Positions 1 to 11,427 are shown, counted from the first letter of the stretch. The stretch: DNA of 64,000 nucleotides from Asterella californica (GCA_036924285.1 JAYKYS010000001.1:28829501-28893500), one strand, 5' to 3'. Numbers and translations: made by a program. Notes: generated by a model from the letters alone, not told the origin.

Positions 1-1629
1 TACTTGCACTCCCATTACTGACACGCAAACTCTCTCCAGCACTCCCAATGGCCTAACTCGCTGTCTGTTAGCCATGCCAACCGTGATACTAGAAGGACGC
101 GTTGGTACTAGATCCAACTTCCTCATGAGTCGTTCCGAGATGGCGTTTACTGCCGATCCTCCATCGACAAGAACATCAGAGACATCTCTCCCATTGATAC
201 GAGCCTCTACTTTTGATGCCTTGTTGCATACCTCTCCTTCACTAGCGTCTAAAGCACTCACACCGACAGTAGAAGAATTTACCTTCTTCTTCCGACCTCG
301 TCGGGAGCTTAGACCGCTACGAAGTTCTTTCCTCACCGAAGGATTCAGAGCAATCAACTGTCCCACAGTAATGTTTGCTCGTTGCTTTCCCACGTCTTCC
401 ACCACATTGTATTTTGATTGCTCCATTGAAATTGTGAAATCAGTATTTCTCAATTTCTTCCGTCGCTCTTTGGTTTTTGAAGAAGATTTGCTACTCCGAG
501 TATTTTGACTTGGAGAATCTTCCATCACGACAGGTTCTCCCTCGTCGAAATGCGTCCTCATCCTCTTCCTCTCTTGAGCCAACAGCTCTACAGACTGAAA
601 ACCTTCTCGTACATCTCGCGGCTCCAAGATGTCAATGCATGCTACACCCTTGTCTTTGCTTTGTGAAGTTGAAGCTCCATCCGCCGTTCCACCATTACGA
701 CTCGGACAATTACGTTGAAAGTGTGATCCTCCGCACGTAAAACATCCTTGGCTCGTGTAGTTACTGGGTGATCCTTGCGGTGGTCCACCTCTGGACTGAT
801 AGTTTCCATAACCTCGTGAGCCCCCTCCAACATTTGGACTCCGGTGTTGCAACAAATTCACCATATTGATCTTCAAATCTGCCAGAGAATCTGTCAAACT
901 TTTCAACTCATCACGAAAGTCGGGAGTAACAGATCTAGATGGTACAGTGACTGTAACCGCACTAGTAGGAGCTATCGGAGTCAGATTCTGAAATCGAACA
1001 GTCGGAACACTCGCAGGTGTCAGAGTTGGCATGCTCGGCCCTTGCACATCTCCACATGCTGCGCCAACAATCATTGGTTGCAAGTCGTCTCCATCCAAAC
1101 TCTCTTCCATCCTGGTTGCGATCTTCACTGCATCAGCCTTCGAAGTTGGTCTCTCATACCGCACTTGTGTTCGAATCTCCGGCCTCAATCCCCCAATAAA
1201 ATTCTTTGTGAGCATTGCTCCAATGCCCACCATCGTTGGTTCTACTACATCTCCACTCTTTCGTAAAACCACCCGAAACTTCTGTTCTAATTTCTCCACC
1301 CTCTCGGCATAAGTCCTTACTTTCTCTTTCTCTCCTTGTTTGAGGTAAGTTACCTCCACCATTAACTTCTCGTAACTTTCATCAGGAAGAAAAGTTTCAA
1401 TTAAGGCCTCCGTCAATACTTCCCAAGTATCATCTGGAGTCCCCACTACTCTTCTCTTCTTCCTATCCTCATACCATGTCAATGCAGAACTCTCAAGAAA
1501 TTCAGGTATCAACCCTACCCACTCGCTCTTCTTTCGATCTCCATTGCCAATGCATGCTCTTTTGAAGTCTCTCACAAATTCTTCCACGTCTTCTCCATCC
1601 TTTCCGTAAAACACCGGAAGTTTCCCCAT
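1..1629 (-). CDS. Ty3/gypsy gag-protease polyprotein, C-terminus beyond window
   Basis: Open frame of 543 codons from the ATG at 1629 to the window edge; I checked every codon and found no stop. It is cut by the window, not by mutation. The first ~170 residues look like a retrotransposon gag/capsid region (F-Y-G-K-D start, W-Y-E-D motif). A zinc knuckle C-F-T-C-G-G-S-H-F-Q-R-N-C (CX2CX3HX4C) is encoded around 700-740. An aspartic-protease active site V-D-G-G-S-A-V-N-A lies around 145-170. Gag packages element RNA and the protease cuts the polyprotein. The reading frame closes just upstream of the ATG (stop at about 1651), which supports this start. Intactness suggests a fairly young insertion. 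The RT and integrase half would lie left of the window. Confidence 0.85.
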   Translation of the reverse strand, partial: MGKLPVFYGKDGEDVEEFVRDFKRACIGNGDRKKSEWVGLIPEFLESSALTWYEDRKKRRVVGTPDDTWEVLTEALIETFLPDESYEKLMVEVTYLKQGEKEKVRTYAERVEKLEQKFRVVLRKSGDVVEPTMVGIGAMLTKNFIGGLRPEIRTQVRYERPTSKADAVKIATRMEESLDGDDLQPMIVGAACGDVQGPSMPTLTPASVPTVRFQNLTPIAPTSAVTVTVPSRSVTPDFRDELKSLTDSLADLKINMVNLLQHRSPNVGGGSRGYGNYQSRGGPPQGSPSNYTSQGCFTCGGSHFQRNCPSRNGGTADGASTSQSKDKGVACIDILEPRDVREGFQSVELLAQERKRMRTHFDEGEPVVMEDSPSQNTRSSKSSSKTKERRKKLRNTDFTISMEQSKYNVVEDVGKQRANITVGQLIALNPSVRKELRSGLSSRRGRKKKVNSSTVGVSALDASEGEVCNKASKVEARINGRDVSDVLVDGGSAVNAISERLMRKLDLVPTRPSSITVGMANRQRVRPLGVLERVCVSVMGVQV

Positions 1630-1764
1630 TCTTCTCTTCTTTTCTTCTTCTTACTCAAGGAACTGCTTGCGGATGTGAAGATCGCACTTCACCGCAATCC
1701 ACAATTTCCCCGTTGAGCTCTCTCCTCTCCAAAGGTTAGAATAAGTTTGACCCTCATGGTCATG

Positions 1765-2229
1765 TTATCTCTCGTGTGACAGACTATCTCCATCCTCGCT
1801 AGAGGTCTTCACTCGTTCCGTTTCTACACTCAACCTTCTCTCGAGACCTTCGGCCACAGTTTCTAGCAAAGCAACCACTGCGCTACACTCGTGCTCAACT
1901 GGAATCCCGTCCACTCCACATCTAGGACAAAAGGTTGTAGGATCAATGACGTCTTGTCTAGGGGAAGAAGGACCTATGTGTAAGCTTAAGTCGACCAACC
2001 CTCTTCGCTCACGCAAAAGTCTATTCTTCGTAGGACACTTGCTCACTTTATGTCCTTCTTCTCCACACAAAAAGCACCTCGAGTTCTTCTCCTGGTTCTT
2101 ACGACTACTCTCTGCTTCTTCCTCAAATTCTAGTCGAAATTCTCCTTTCGCCAGATCAGCGGTAACTATCACCGCATAGCCTTGAGGGATCTTGCTCAAC
2201 CTCAATTTCCACTCTTGTTGTCCTTCCAT
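1765..2229 (-). CDS. Small leader ORF with zinc knuckle, upstream of gag
   Basis: A 154-residue ORF starting at ATG 2229, between the primer-binding site and the gag ORF, in the same frame as gag but separated by stops. It carries a classical knuckle C-F-L-C-G-E-E-G-H-K-V-S-K-C (CX2CX4HX4C) near residue 52, then a second cysteine cluster C-P-R-C ... H-E-C near residues 103-115, and an acidic, coiled-coil-like tail. It could be an extra nucleic-acid-binding protein of the element or a detached piece of gag. No function can be assigned. Gag has its own knuckle, so this is a duplication of that activity rather than the missing part. Confidence 0.6.
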   Translation of the reverse strand: MEGQQEWKLRLSKIPQGYAVIVTADLAKGEFRLEFEEEAESSRKNQEKNSRCFLCGEEGHKVSKCPTKNRLLRERRGLVDLSLHIGPSSPRQDVIDPTTFCPRCGVDGIPVEHECSAVVALLETVAEGLERRLSVETERVKTSSEDGDSLSHER

Positions 2230-2798
2230 GACGATGATCCGTCATACATCTCTCTCGCTATATAGCTTGTTTGACAATTTTGATCACTCGACTATCTTCT
2301 CACTTAGCAATCTCTCACATTACTAAGTAGAAGCTTAACTTGTCAACCCTGAGCCTTAGAGATCGAACATAACCCTCTCAAGAATTCTGAAATTCTTTCA
2401 CTCTTTTACTTCAGCAAGCGATATAACAGATTTGACCCCCCTTCACTTCGAATGCCATAACTCCAGTTCTACTCGATCAATTCACGCATGATTTGGGTGC
2501 CTAGATAGCTTATCTTCCAAGCTATCAGCATGTAAGATTTCAAGGTCTAACTTTAAAAACTGAAAATATGAAACTGACTGTAAACTCCTTCCCGAGAGCT
2601 CACTATTTGATACCGAAAAACCTCCTTAACTTCCGAAAGACATAACTCTCTCCTCACAATTGATCTCTCGGAGATATCAAGCTTATTGGAAAGCTTATCT
2701 TGCCCTCTATAACATGGTGTATGTACAAAGGTTCTGAACTCATGCTCAAAAACAGACATGAACTGTACTAACGACTAAATACGAATCTTTGTATCGAG
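2230..2798 (-). other. Retrotransposon 5' leader
   Basis: Non-coding stretch between the LTR/primer-binding site and the leader ORF of the left gypsy element. The small ORF at 2553-2759 has no recognisable similarity. Nothing else is seen. Confidence 0.5.
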
Positions 2799-2816
2799 GT
2801 CCCGGCAACGGAACCA
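2799..2816 (-). promoter_or_regulatory. Primer-binding site of left gypsy element
   Basis: On the minus strand the LTR ends ...CCGGCTTACA, followed after a few T's by TTGGTTCCGTTGCCGGGAC. This matches the TGG...GCCGGG type of tRNA primer-binding site found in many plant Ty3 elements. Its position fixes the inner end of the LTR at 2821. Confidence 0.65.
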
Positions 2817-2820
2817 AAAA

Positions 2821-5214
2821 TGTAAGCCGGCCTGTCTCTCACCCAAGGGTACCTCAGATGACTAGGATTACTAGTGCACCTTAATTACAAAGATTCTATC
2901 ATACCCATGCTCACTTCACTCAACACTCTGACCCGTATGGTCACATCGGTCCCTCTAATAGCGTTCCTGCAAACAAGTTCTAACCCCGCCCTCCACATTG
3001 CATCACATAGTACTCAAGGACTCCCAAGGTCTCCAATGCTCACTTTACTTATAGACATGAAAATGAGAGTGTCTTCCACCTTCTCAACTCCTCCTTATAT
3101 ACTCTACAACTTCTTACCGTGGTAACTTTCACTAAGTTACGTTACCTCATGGTAAGTGCGCAATCCAAAATAGTAAAACTTCTAAAGGCTACTAAGACTT
3201 AAGAATAGCACACACATTACTTGTTCTACTTTACTAAAGTAAGAGATTCTCCTACTTTAGCTTTTGTAAAGTGTTAACTTTCCACGCTATCCAGTCGAAA
3301 GACGACAACACACTAATACGTCTTTTGAGGAGCATCTTTAGATCTTTGTGCATGACTTTTCATCATGCATCCAATCAGCGATGGTCAACAAAGTCACATA
3401 CTTTTGGAAAGCATATTTAGAGCTCCGCACTTGTCTTATAGTGCCATAGTGGAACCTCTAATAGTTTCCTCAACTTAGTTATAACTATCTCAGCTAGTTA
3501 TGACTACTTTTGATCACTCTAAATTTAGATCTTCAAACTAGAGTAACCTTTAAGATAGTCATACCTAATGAAATGTATATAAGCATACACACAAATAATG
3601 GGATACTTGTGGTGTGACAGGTCTCACCTGTCTTCTTCTTCCTACGCGCAATCTATCCTCACAACAGACTCAAGACAGTTGCACTTTGTTCTTCTGACTT
3701 CTCACCTCTCATACGCACTCAGAAGAAGCTTGCTGCTCGGTGAGAAGACATGACCCTCGACCATTCTCTCCAGATTCTATCAGCAAGACTTCTCACGACT
3801 CTCTTCCTAAGTTTGGGAAGAAGAAGTAACGGTTGCTATGGGTCGGACAGAAGAGACCCGAAATGGACCCTCACGCCTTCTCGTTCATTTTGCCAGCCTT
3901 TCAGTCTTCTAGTATCTCTAGGAAGATGTAGAGTTGAGAAGCTTGGAAGACCGGGAGACACAGGCCTAGTTCCCGACTTCCAACTTCTCGAAATAACAAA
4001 AGAACTCACCACACCACTCAGGATTCGTACCAAGCCTCTCTTAACACAAAAAGAAACACAAATCCACTCTTGACACGAATTGTGTACAGTCGACTTCCGA
4101 AGACAGTCTTCCGAAGATGTTCCAATCTTCCGAAGCGTCTTCTGTTCTAGGTTTCGGGAGGAGAGGAGTAACCGGATAGGGAAATCGATAGCTGGGATCG
4201 TCAATTTGAGGACGATGGGTAGGGAAGCTCGAATTGAACTTAGGAAGAATCAAGAAGATGTCTGACAGAAATTGGACAGCGCTTCCGCACCCAATGTCAC
4301 AATAGGAAAAAATGGGGATGGGGGTAATCGATCAGGCTGCCTGCAAACAACCGGGGAAGCGCAGGGGATACCAAACAAAGGCGAGAAGAAGTGAGAAAGA
4401 GAAAGAACGTGGGAAGAACCTCTACAGTCTCCTCCTGCTTCCCGAGTTGTCTTCGACGTTCCGCGCGCTTCTGGCTCTGGTCCCAGCTCCAATGCGACCC
4501 CACTGAGCTGCCTCCGTCGTCAGCTCCAGTCTACGCCTCAATCGATTGAGCCAACCACCTCCGATTTCACTCAGTTGCTTCCAATGTCAGCTTCCGAGAG
4601 ACTCTCAGAAAACACGTTTCACTCAGTATGCTTCCAGCGCTTCAGCAATTCGACCTCGCCTTCTTGCTAACTTCTAATCGCTATGTCCTCACTCAATTTC
4701 TCCTTGCTGATTTCCTCACTCGAAGCTCACCTCACTGATTTCGATCTTCTCAAGAGCGCGCTTGCTGCGAGAAGTTGGAATGCGCTAATGCGCTTCCTGT
4801 GCATCTTCCCCGCAGATTAGGGGTTTCGATCCTAGGTGGCTTACTCGACCTACCTACCACCTTGGTGTTACCTAGTAGGTACACCCACTCTTTTACCTGG
4901 AAACTCATGGTTAGGTCTTCGCGGTCACTGTCTTCCGGAAGATGGTTGTCTTCCGCCGTCTTCCCGTCTTCCGCCGTCTTTCGTCTTCCGAAGGCGCAAC
5001 TGAGAAGACGTTCTTCGGAAGACGGTCGTCTTCTGAAGAAGTCAACTTCTTATTACAAAAAGCTCATAAGATCATCTTCCTTCTAAGGAAGCAGTAATCT
5101 TAAGTAACAACGCTTCTTCAGTTATACAAACAAGTTATTAATCTTAAAAATTCGTGAATCCTGTAATTTGTGGGCACCACAGTTTCATCATCTTGAACGC
5201 CACGTACTACGACA
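2821..5214 (-). repeat. LTR (about 2.4 kb) between two gypsy interiors
   Basis: On the minus strand it starts TGTCGTAGTACGTGG at 5214, directly after a purine-rich tract, and ends GGCTTACA at 2821, next to a primer-binding site. It therefore has a 3'-LTR-type junction on its right and a 5'-LTR-type junction on its left. The interior contains two clusters of the palindrome CTTCCGAAG and variants (4095-4140 and 4920-5040). No coding region is recognised. The small ORFs inside (3750-4073, 3836-4204, 4775-5086) are taken as chance. Confidence 0.6.
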
Positions 5215-5226
5215 TTCACCCCCTCC
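5215..5226 (-). promoter_or_regulatory. Polypurine tract
   Basis: Minus-strand GGAGGGGGTGAA immediately before the LTR start TGTCGTAG and about 55 nt after the integrase stop. This is the usual place and composition of a plus-strand primer in LTR retrotransposons. Confidence 0.6.
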
Positions 5227-5280
5227 AAACTTACACATCCTCTAGTATGTGCCAACCTTTCCACTAGTCTCCAAGGTTCT

Positions 5281-6616
5281 CTAAATTGTCATGGTCCTCT
5301 TCAACGTCCCTTGCGTCTTCTTCTGATAGCAGATTTGCATCGGCATCCTCATCTGATCTAACTCCAAAAATTCGTCCAACTCAACAGATTCTCCTCTTTT
5401 TCTAAACAACTTGATACGCTTACCAGCAACAAGAAGCCTTAGAGGTGTATCATCGAGCTCCCGTAAAGAATAAGTAGCATTCTGATGCACTTCTAAGACA
5501 ACATACGGACCAAACCACCTCTTAGAAAATTTCTGAATCGTAGAGTGCTGATTCTCTAACGTACTGTCATACACCAAAACCCAATCTCCAGCATGTATGA
5601 GCTTCGGTCGGAGCCTGTGGGTCTTGTCAAACCTGTCCTTGTTCTTAAGACGGGCCTCTTTTAGTTTCTGTTGTGCCTCTATAAGATCCTCCTCTCTATG
5701 TTCCAACTGCCTGATTCGAAGTGCAAGAAGTTGTACATGATCTATTTTGTCGTCCCACGGTAAAGTAGCCCATGTAGGAAAGTCCTTCTCTACCGGCATA
5801 ATCAATTTTTGACCCAGCATCAGTTCAATGGACATATACTCAGTAGTAGTGCAATGAGTCGACATGTATGCTCACAGAGCAAAAAGGAGCAACCTAGGTC
5901 ACTGTCATCACATGCCTTTACCAGAGCTTGAACAATTGATGGATGCCCTCTCTCATTCTTACCAATCCCCTCCGGATTCATGACAGTAGTGAGTCTGAGT
6001 TTCACTCGGTGCTGGGCGAAGAACTCTTTCACTCCCGTACCACGCAACTCTCCTCTGTCTGCACATAATCTCTTTATAGATCCGTATCTACATATAACAT
6101 CTTCAGAACAAACCTACATATCCCTTCTGTGATCTTCGTCCTCAGAGCTCGTCTTTCCACAAAGTTGGAGAGGTCTTCTCGAGCCAGCACCAAGTACCTC
6201 ATACTCCATAACCCGGGAGGCATCGCTACTAAATCAAGAACCCATTGAAAATGGGTACTAGGCGGATAGGTTGGTACCAAGCCATCCCTGTAACGTACCT
6301 TTGAATAAAATTGACAGTGCAAGCATGAACTCACAAAGTTCACTACATCTTGATAAAGTCCTCTCCATCAGTATCTCTCTTTCAATTTTGTGTAGGTAGC
6401 CCAAGCTCCTTGATGTCCGACCCACAAGGTGTCATGAAACTCTTTCATCAACCGTTGCTTGGTCTGCAGATCATCTATAACTCGTAGAAGTGCTCTATCT
6501 TTTCTCTTTGAACATTTCCAAAGATACCCATCTCGCAACAAGTAATAATATGCCTTCCTCCTTACCTCTCTAAACTCTGCATCACTCAAACCCTCCGATC
6601 TACTTAAGGAACTCAA
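5281..6616 (-). pseudogene. Ty3/gypsy integrase, broken
   Basis: Integrase in three frames separated by stops and frameshifts. The part at 6616-6368 ends with the zinc-finger histidine region (V-G-H-Q-G-A). The part at 6343-6074 has S-S-C-L-H-C (rest of the HHCC finger) and the first catalytic Asp in V-L-D-L-V-A-M. The part at 6047-5820 has Asp and Glu of the core (N-P-E-G-I-G-K-N-E-R-G-H). The part at 5865-5281 is the C-terminal domain (F-S-K-R-W-F-G-P-Y-V-V, then R-E-L-D-D-T-P-L-R). Domain order and direction match the RT remnant upstream. The product would insert element DNA, but it cannot be made in one piece here. Confidence 0.85.
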
Positions 6617-6640
6617 ATAGAACTCAATGTCACGTAACCT

Positions 6641-7135
6641 TCATGTGTAGAACTCCTCTTTGAACGGTAGTGGTTCCAAATCCGTGGTCTGTTGACTAAC
6701 TCGACACCAAATATCTCTCTTCTCTTCGTCCTCAGCTTCTATTACCATCTCATCCTCATCTGCGTAGCGCGCCTTAGACAACATATCTGCTACTGGATTT
6801 TCTCTATTGACTATGTGTTTCAGCTCAGGATTCAAACTCCGGATGTAAGCAATCCATCTCAACATTGCTATGTCTAGAGTATTGCAGTTTGCTATCATAC
6901 CAAGCAAAGATAAACAATCCGTTTCTAAAACTACATGAGCACCTATCAAGAACTCCCGATCTACCTTCATAGCAGTAACGGCTCCCCACAATTCACGCTT
7001 TACTTGAGGATAGTTACGTTGTCTGTCCATCAAGATTCGAGCCCCAAATCTAGAAACAAATCGCACAGCATCTGCATCTTCTTGACCAACTGCCCATCCA
7101 ATCGTCTTTGGACTCGTGTCCACAGTTAGTATCAC
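6641..7135 (-). pseudogene. Ty3/gypsy RNase H domain
   Basis: 164-residue piece with V-D-T-S-P-K (first acidic residue), K-R-E-L-W (Glu), E-T-D-C-L-S-L-L-G-M (Asp) and N-P-V-A-D-M-L-S-K-A, in the order expected for the RNase H domain that follows RT in Ty3 pol. It overlaps the preceding RT frame by 4 nt, so a frameshift separates them. Confidence 0.8.
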
Positions 7136-8685
7136 GAGTCTCTCTCTCTCTGATAGCTAAGTCTCCTTAGTATTGGTGGAGACTTCAAAATCTTCTTCAG
7201 TCGATCTATCGTCTCATGATGTTCTTGCGGCCAAGTAAACCTCTTCCTCTTTCTCAGAAGCGCATATAAAGGCTCGGCAATGTGTGCATAATGAAGAATA
7301 CTCACCCGAAAAAACACACAAGTTCCCAAGAAACGTCCAACCTCAGTGGTATTGATACAATCTACTATCCTTGCCATAGCATCTACCTTTTCTGGGTTCG
7401 GTCTTCTTCCAAATGGCCACACAAATGACCAACCACCATAACTCTGACATTCCAAAACGAGACTTAGTACTTGACAGAGTGAGGTGCACTTCCTCCAGAC
7501 GTGTCAGGACTCGGCCCACGTGTCGAATGTGATCTGCAATAAACTTTCTGCAACCGTCAGAAGTCATAGTCTCGTCCTTGTCTTCCACCGGACAACCCTT
7601 CAAAAGAATATCATCCAGAAATGGAATTGTGACGTCGGGTACAAATTTCATTAACACCTTATGCATTGCATTTTGCATATGTGCTACTGAGTTTGTCGCC
7701 TCCTGAGGAAGAGTGCACACCCGCATCAACTCCAAAGACGTGCGCATGGTAGTCAAATCTCTACTCTCCAAGGCAAGTTGGAACTGATCATAATCTGAAA
7801 ATAGATCTCCAATAGAATAGATCGACCTCTCAGCAAATGCCTCAACTATCTCATCAATCGCAGGTCCTGTTCCCACATTTCGATGTTGTTGGCAGGCTGC
7901 AAGTCTTGGATAAAGCGCAAAGCCCTTGACTTTTTAGGCACCGTGAACTATCGGCTAGAGTATGGAGCCATGGATGGCTCGAGGATACCCATCTGCATCT
8001 TTTCCTTCAATAGCTCAATGAGCTTTGGCAGCAAGGCAGCACGAGGGACTGGAATTGGCTTCAAGTCCCAAGGTATATGAGGAACAGTGAAGATAACCAT
8101 CGGAGCTATCACACTAGGATCTACACAACCAATCTCTTCAGCTGAAAGAGAAAACGCTCTACCATGGCTGACAATCATCTGCTCAAAAGTCTTCTTCTCT
8201 ACTTCAGTCAAGAAACCACCCCCTCCTATCTGGAGTTGTTCGAGTGTTTCTTGAGTAAAATGATGTCTTATTCGTGCAGGATTTCTAAGTACATGCTCAG
8301 TGGCTGCTGACTCCATCTGCTGTTGCGAATCAACAAATAATTGAGTCGCCACATGCTTCACCTTCCTCGCTACAGCTTTATATTTGACGTGCACTTCTGC
8401 TTCCTGACGAGAGCCACACCAGCAGACTGCATCCTTCCATTCATTCTCTAGTCTCGGATGAGGACGATATCGCAAGTACGAGACAATCTCCTCATAGACT
8501 TCAGGAGAATGGATGGGGATCACCACCCTACCTCTCAACTGTTCTTTCATCCTATCTACTTCATCTAACCAACGAACAAAAGACTGTATATTGATAAACT
8601 CTTCATACACACCAGAAATCACTTCATTTTCCTCCAGAGCTCCTATACAGCGCAGATCGGTTATACGTTTCTCCATCTGCCTCAC
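7132..8685 (-). pseudogene. Ty3/gypsy reverse transcriptase, frameshifted
   Basis: Three overlapping frames. 8685-7948 covers the pre-RT linker and RT start (D-L-K-P-I-P-V-P, then G-I-L-E-P-S-M-A-P-Y-S-S). 7876-7343 covers finger/palm with T-L-P-Q-E-A-T-N-S-V-A and the active-site box F-L-D-D (in place of the usual Y-x-D-D). 7455-7132 covers thumb/connection (F-L-G-T-C-V-F-F-R, F-T-W-P-Q-E-H-H). The breaks are single frameshifts or stops, so the copy is old but not rearranged inside RT. Confidence 0.85.
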
Positions 8686-8847
8686 TCTAATCCTCGAGAC
8701 TCAAACTCAACAAACCAGATCTCCAACTTGGTATTCCATATACACTCTCAGAACCTCAAGTAGCCTCTTCATTAGTATCATGTGATCTCTTAGGCTGCTC
8801 AAGCGAGATCATAGTAGTCTTTGATCTTTCACTCCTGTCCTCCCGCC

Positions 8848-9510
8848 CTACAAGAGTGGGTTCTGAAAACGCTTACTTCTACAAATAGGAGAGTCTCTCA
8901 AGGTCTGCTTATTTCGCTCGTGGTTTGTCCGAACAGTCAGAAATTGGACAGAACGTCTATCATCAGGACTACAAATCCTAGCAAAATGTGATCCATCGTC
9001 CATCACCTTGGTCTCAATGTGCACCGTAGTGATATAAGGTTGACCTAGAATGACAAGATACGAAGCAGAAGATTGCACAAAAATGTGCTGATCTATTTCT
9101 ACATCATCTATCCTTACCCTCACGTTAGGACAAGCTCCGTACAACTCACCCTTCTGGTTGTTAGCAGCACGCAGCACCCACCCATGATTCAGCTCGATAG
9201 GTCACTGTCCTCTCTCATATATCTCCCGTGACATGATATTGATTTCGGACCCGTGGTCAACTAAAGCAACAATAAGTTCAGATAAATTCCCAAGACGTAT
9301 CCGTGTAGCAGTTGTAGCACGAGCCCAATGCCTCTTCTTGAAGTCACTGTCAAGAGCTGAGCTCTCCTCATCATCTTCGTCATCATCAGCTTCGATAATG
9401 CTGGTATCAGCAACTAACGCCTCCTGCTGGTATCTCTTGTCACCGGTCTCTTGGAAATGCACCTTCCTAATTTCCACATCATCCACAGAAGCTCCTATCA
9501 CATCTATCAT
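8848..9510 (-). pseudogene. Ty3/gypsy retropepsin region, broken
   Basis: The frame 9510-9202 contains A-L-V-D-H-G-S-E-I-N-I-M-S, matching the D-x-G-S/T active site of retroviral-type aspartic proteases. The frame 9177-8848 contains the following part (G-A-C-P-N-V-R-V, then Y-L-V-I-L-G-Q-P-Y-I), including the typical hydrophobic-L-G stretch. A stop near 9200 separates them. Confidence 0.75.
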
Positions 9511-9623
9511 TTGGCTCTCTACTTGCTCAGATATGACTTGCCTCTTTCGTTTAATGACGTCGATAATCAGCTCATGAAACTCTCTCTTTGCAATGCATCT
9601 AATATCCTCTGCTCCAGAATGCT

Positions 9624-10178
9624 TTAAAGATCAGTGGAGGTCTCACTATCTGCAACTAATAACTTGTAAACCGGTTCTTTTGCCTTTTCCTGAGTAGTGA
9701 ACCGTCTACCAGCAGTTGTCGGCTCCTGCTGAGATCTCTGTACGTCCTCCACTGGACCTGGTGCAGGCGGTGGAGCTTGAGAGGTGGATGGGACATCCTC
9801 TGGAGGAGCTGCTCGTCTTCTAGTGACTCTCCGTCCTTGCCTTTCTCTAGTCTCCTCTGGAGTCCCAGTTTCAAGCTCAGAGGCATCTCGCCGCCTCTTC
9901 TCTTCCACAGAAGCATCTTTATCTACGTCCATGAAGGCTTTAATGGACGTTGTATCTACGGGGTCTTTCCACAGTGTGACTCTACGGATAGTTTCTGCTC
10001 CTCTTTTCAATATCTCATAAGGAACCTCAATACTGCTCTTATCAACAATCTTATCCAGCAAGGTAGGGCTAGAAGAGACTTCAATATGCCCAGCATACAC
10101 ATAAGGATTCATCGATGGTATCGTCAACGTAGTTATTGTTGCAGCTGTACTTGAGGTAGACTCCTCATACCTGCCCAA
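9624..10178 (-). pseudogene. Gag/protease linker of the gypsy element
   Basis: 184-residue ORF rich in Ser, Thr, Pro and charged residues. No motif is decisive. It is assigned to the element because it lies in the right direction between gag (11.2 kb) and protease (9.5 kb). Its start ATG at 10178 may not be native. Confidence 0.45.
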
Positions 10179-10960
10179 ACTGCGTGCTCAGTGGCTCTCC
10201 AGTAGAAAAAAGGTGTAGTCTACCATTCTGGTAACAAACTATACCATCTCGCAGAGCGACTGTAAGCTATTGGTAATCTTCTCGAAGATGATCTGGACTG
10301 TCACACCATATACACCTACGGATAGGAGCACCTCCTGGACGTACAGCACCAGATGTTGGCGGTTGCTCTCTATGCAAACCCGTCAGCTCTATCTTCAATT
10401 CACGCATCTGTTCGGATCAACTCCTCAATTTGATTTTGTTGACCCAGGTTCTCAACCGCTCTCTGAACAAGTACCCTCTGTGCAGGAACTGACACAACTG
10501 GCACTAGAGGCGCTGCTACAAGAATAACAAGTCTAGGAGCAGGAGTCGGAGGTTGCTGTACTTGAGGAGCATAAAGGTTGAAGGATCACTTCTGCAAGTG
10601 GTCGTCCCTCTACAACCACTCTCTCTCACCTCTGCCTTGTTAGAACAGCAACCGCGTCTTCCACTCTCTCCCAATCCATAGTAACACCTCCTTCAGCTGA
10701 TCGATCTGCTAACATGAAGCATAATCGATCTGCTGTAGCCTCATCGGACCTTGCAAGAAGAGTTTTGTCCTTCTAGCATCCAAGGTTATCCGTTCAAGTG
10801 TTGAAAGCTGTCGGTATCTTCGATCGAACTCTCTTAGCAACTCATTCAGTCCCATCCTACGGCCAGGTTGTTGCTCAATCCAATCCAAAAATGTCCTCCT
10901 AGTAACTCCCTCAGAATCCTCTTCAATAAATTCCTCTCAGAGAGCTCGCTCAAAACTTGC

Positions 10961-11224
10961 TCAAACACCAAGATTTCTCCTCTCTACGTCTCTGACTTGA
11001 TCTCTCAACTCAAGAATCACAGCTAATTCAAAACTACCGATCATCTCCGCATCAGTCATCTTCACAAGCTCCATCTCTCCTCTGTACTCACAAAGATATC
11101 TGGAAATATCTCTGCCTTCAAATCTTCCACACCTATTCACAATCGCCTGCAAGGCTTTTGTAGATTTTAACTCACCCCCTCCGATGATCGGATGTTGCTG
11201 AACCAAGGCCGCAAGTGTCTTCAA
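10961..11224 (-). pseudogene. Gag fragment of the gypsy element
   Basis: Contains G-R-F-E-G-R-D-I-S-R-Y-L-C-E-Y and A-V-I-L-E-L-R-D-Q-V, a pattern typical of gag in one plant Ty3 lineage. It lies about 200 nt inside the 5' LTR primer-binding site. Gag continues in other frames through about 10600, broken by stops. Confidence 0.65.
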
Positions 11225-11403
11225 TATCTCAACAGTATCCAGGCCCGATGTTGCAGTTGCTGCAGAAGACCTGGTGCAGCTGAAGGTGCAGTAGTAGATG
11301 TCGATGCCCCGGCCGTAGAGATAGTGACACCACTTCCGCTCTTGCGATCCATCTCTTCCTTGTATGAAAATCTCAACCTCCGCGATTAATCACCCCAAGA
11401 TGA

Positions 11404-11424
11404 CTCTCAGTGGAAGCACCAGAT
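11404..11424 (-). promoter_or_regulatory. Primer-binding site of the 5.2-13.4 kb gypsy element
   Basis: Minus strand reads ...CTCCTCCACA then TAAATC then TGGTGCTTCCACTGAGAG. This resembles the TGGTGCTTTCATTGAGAG-type site known in other plant Ty3 elements. It differs from the site used by the left element, so the two belong to different families. Confidence 0.55.
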
Positions 11425-11427
11425 TTA

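Noticed and set aside
74..508. 144-codon plus-strand ORF (and 844-1266)
   Set aside because: Antisense to the intact gag-protease frame, whose zinc knuckle and VDGGSA active site are on the minus strand.
2821..5235. LTR right end at 5235 on the basis of TGTAAG/CTTACA terminal repeats
   Set aside because: The alternative end at 5214 directly follows a purine tract and matches the start of the LTR at 13354, so it is the better boundary.
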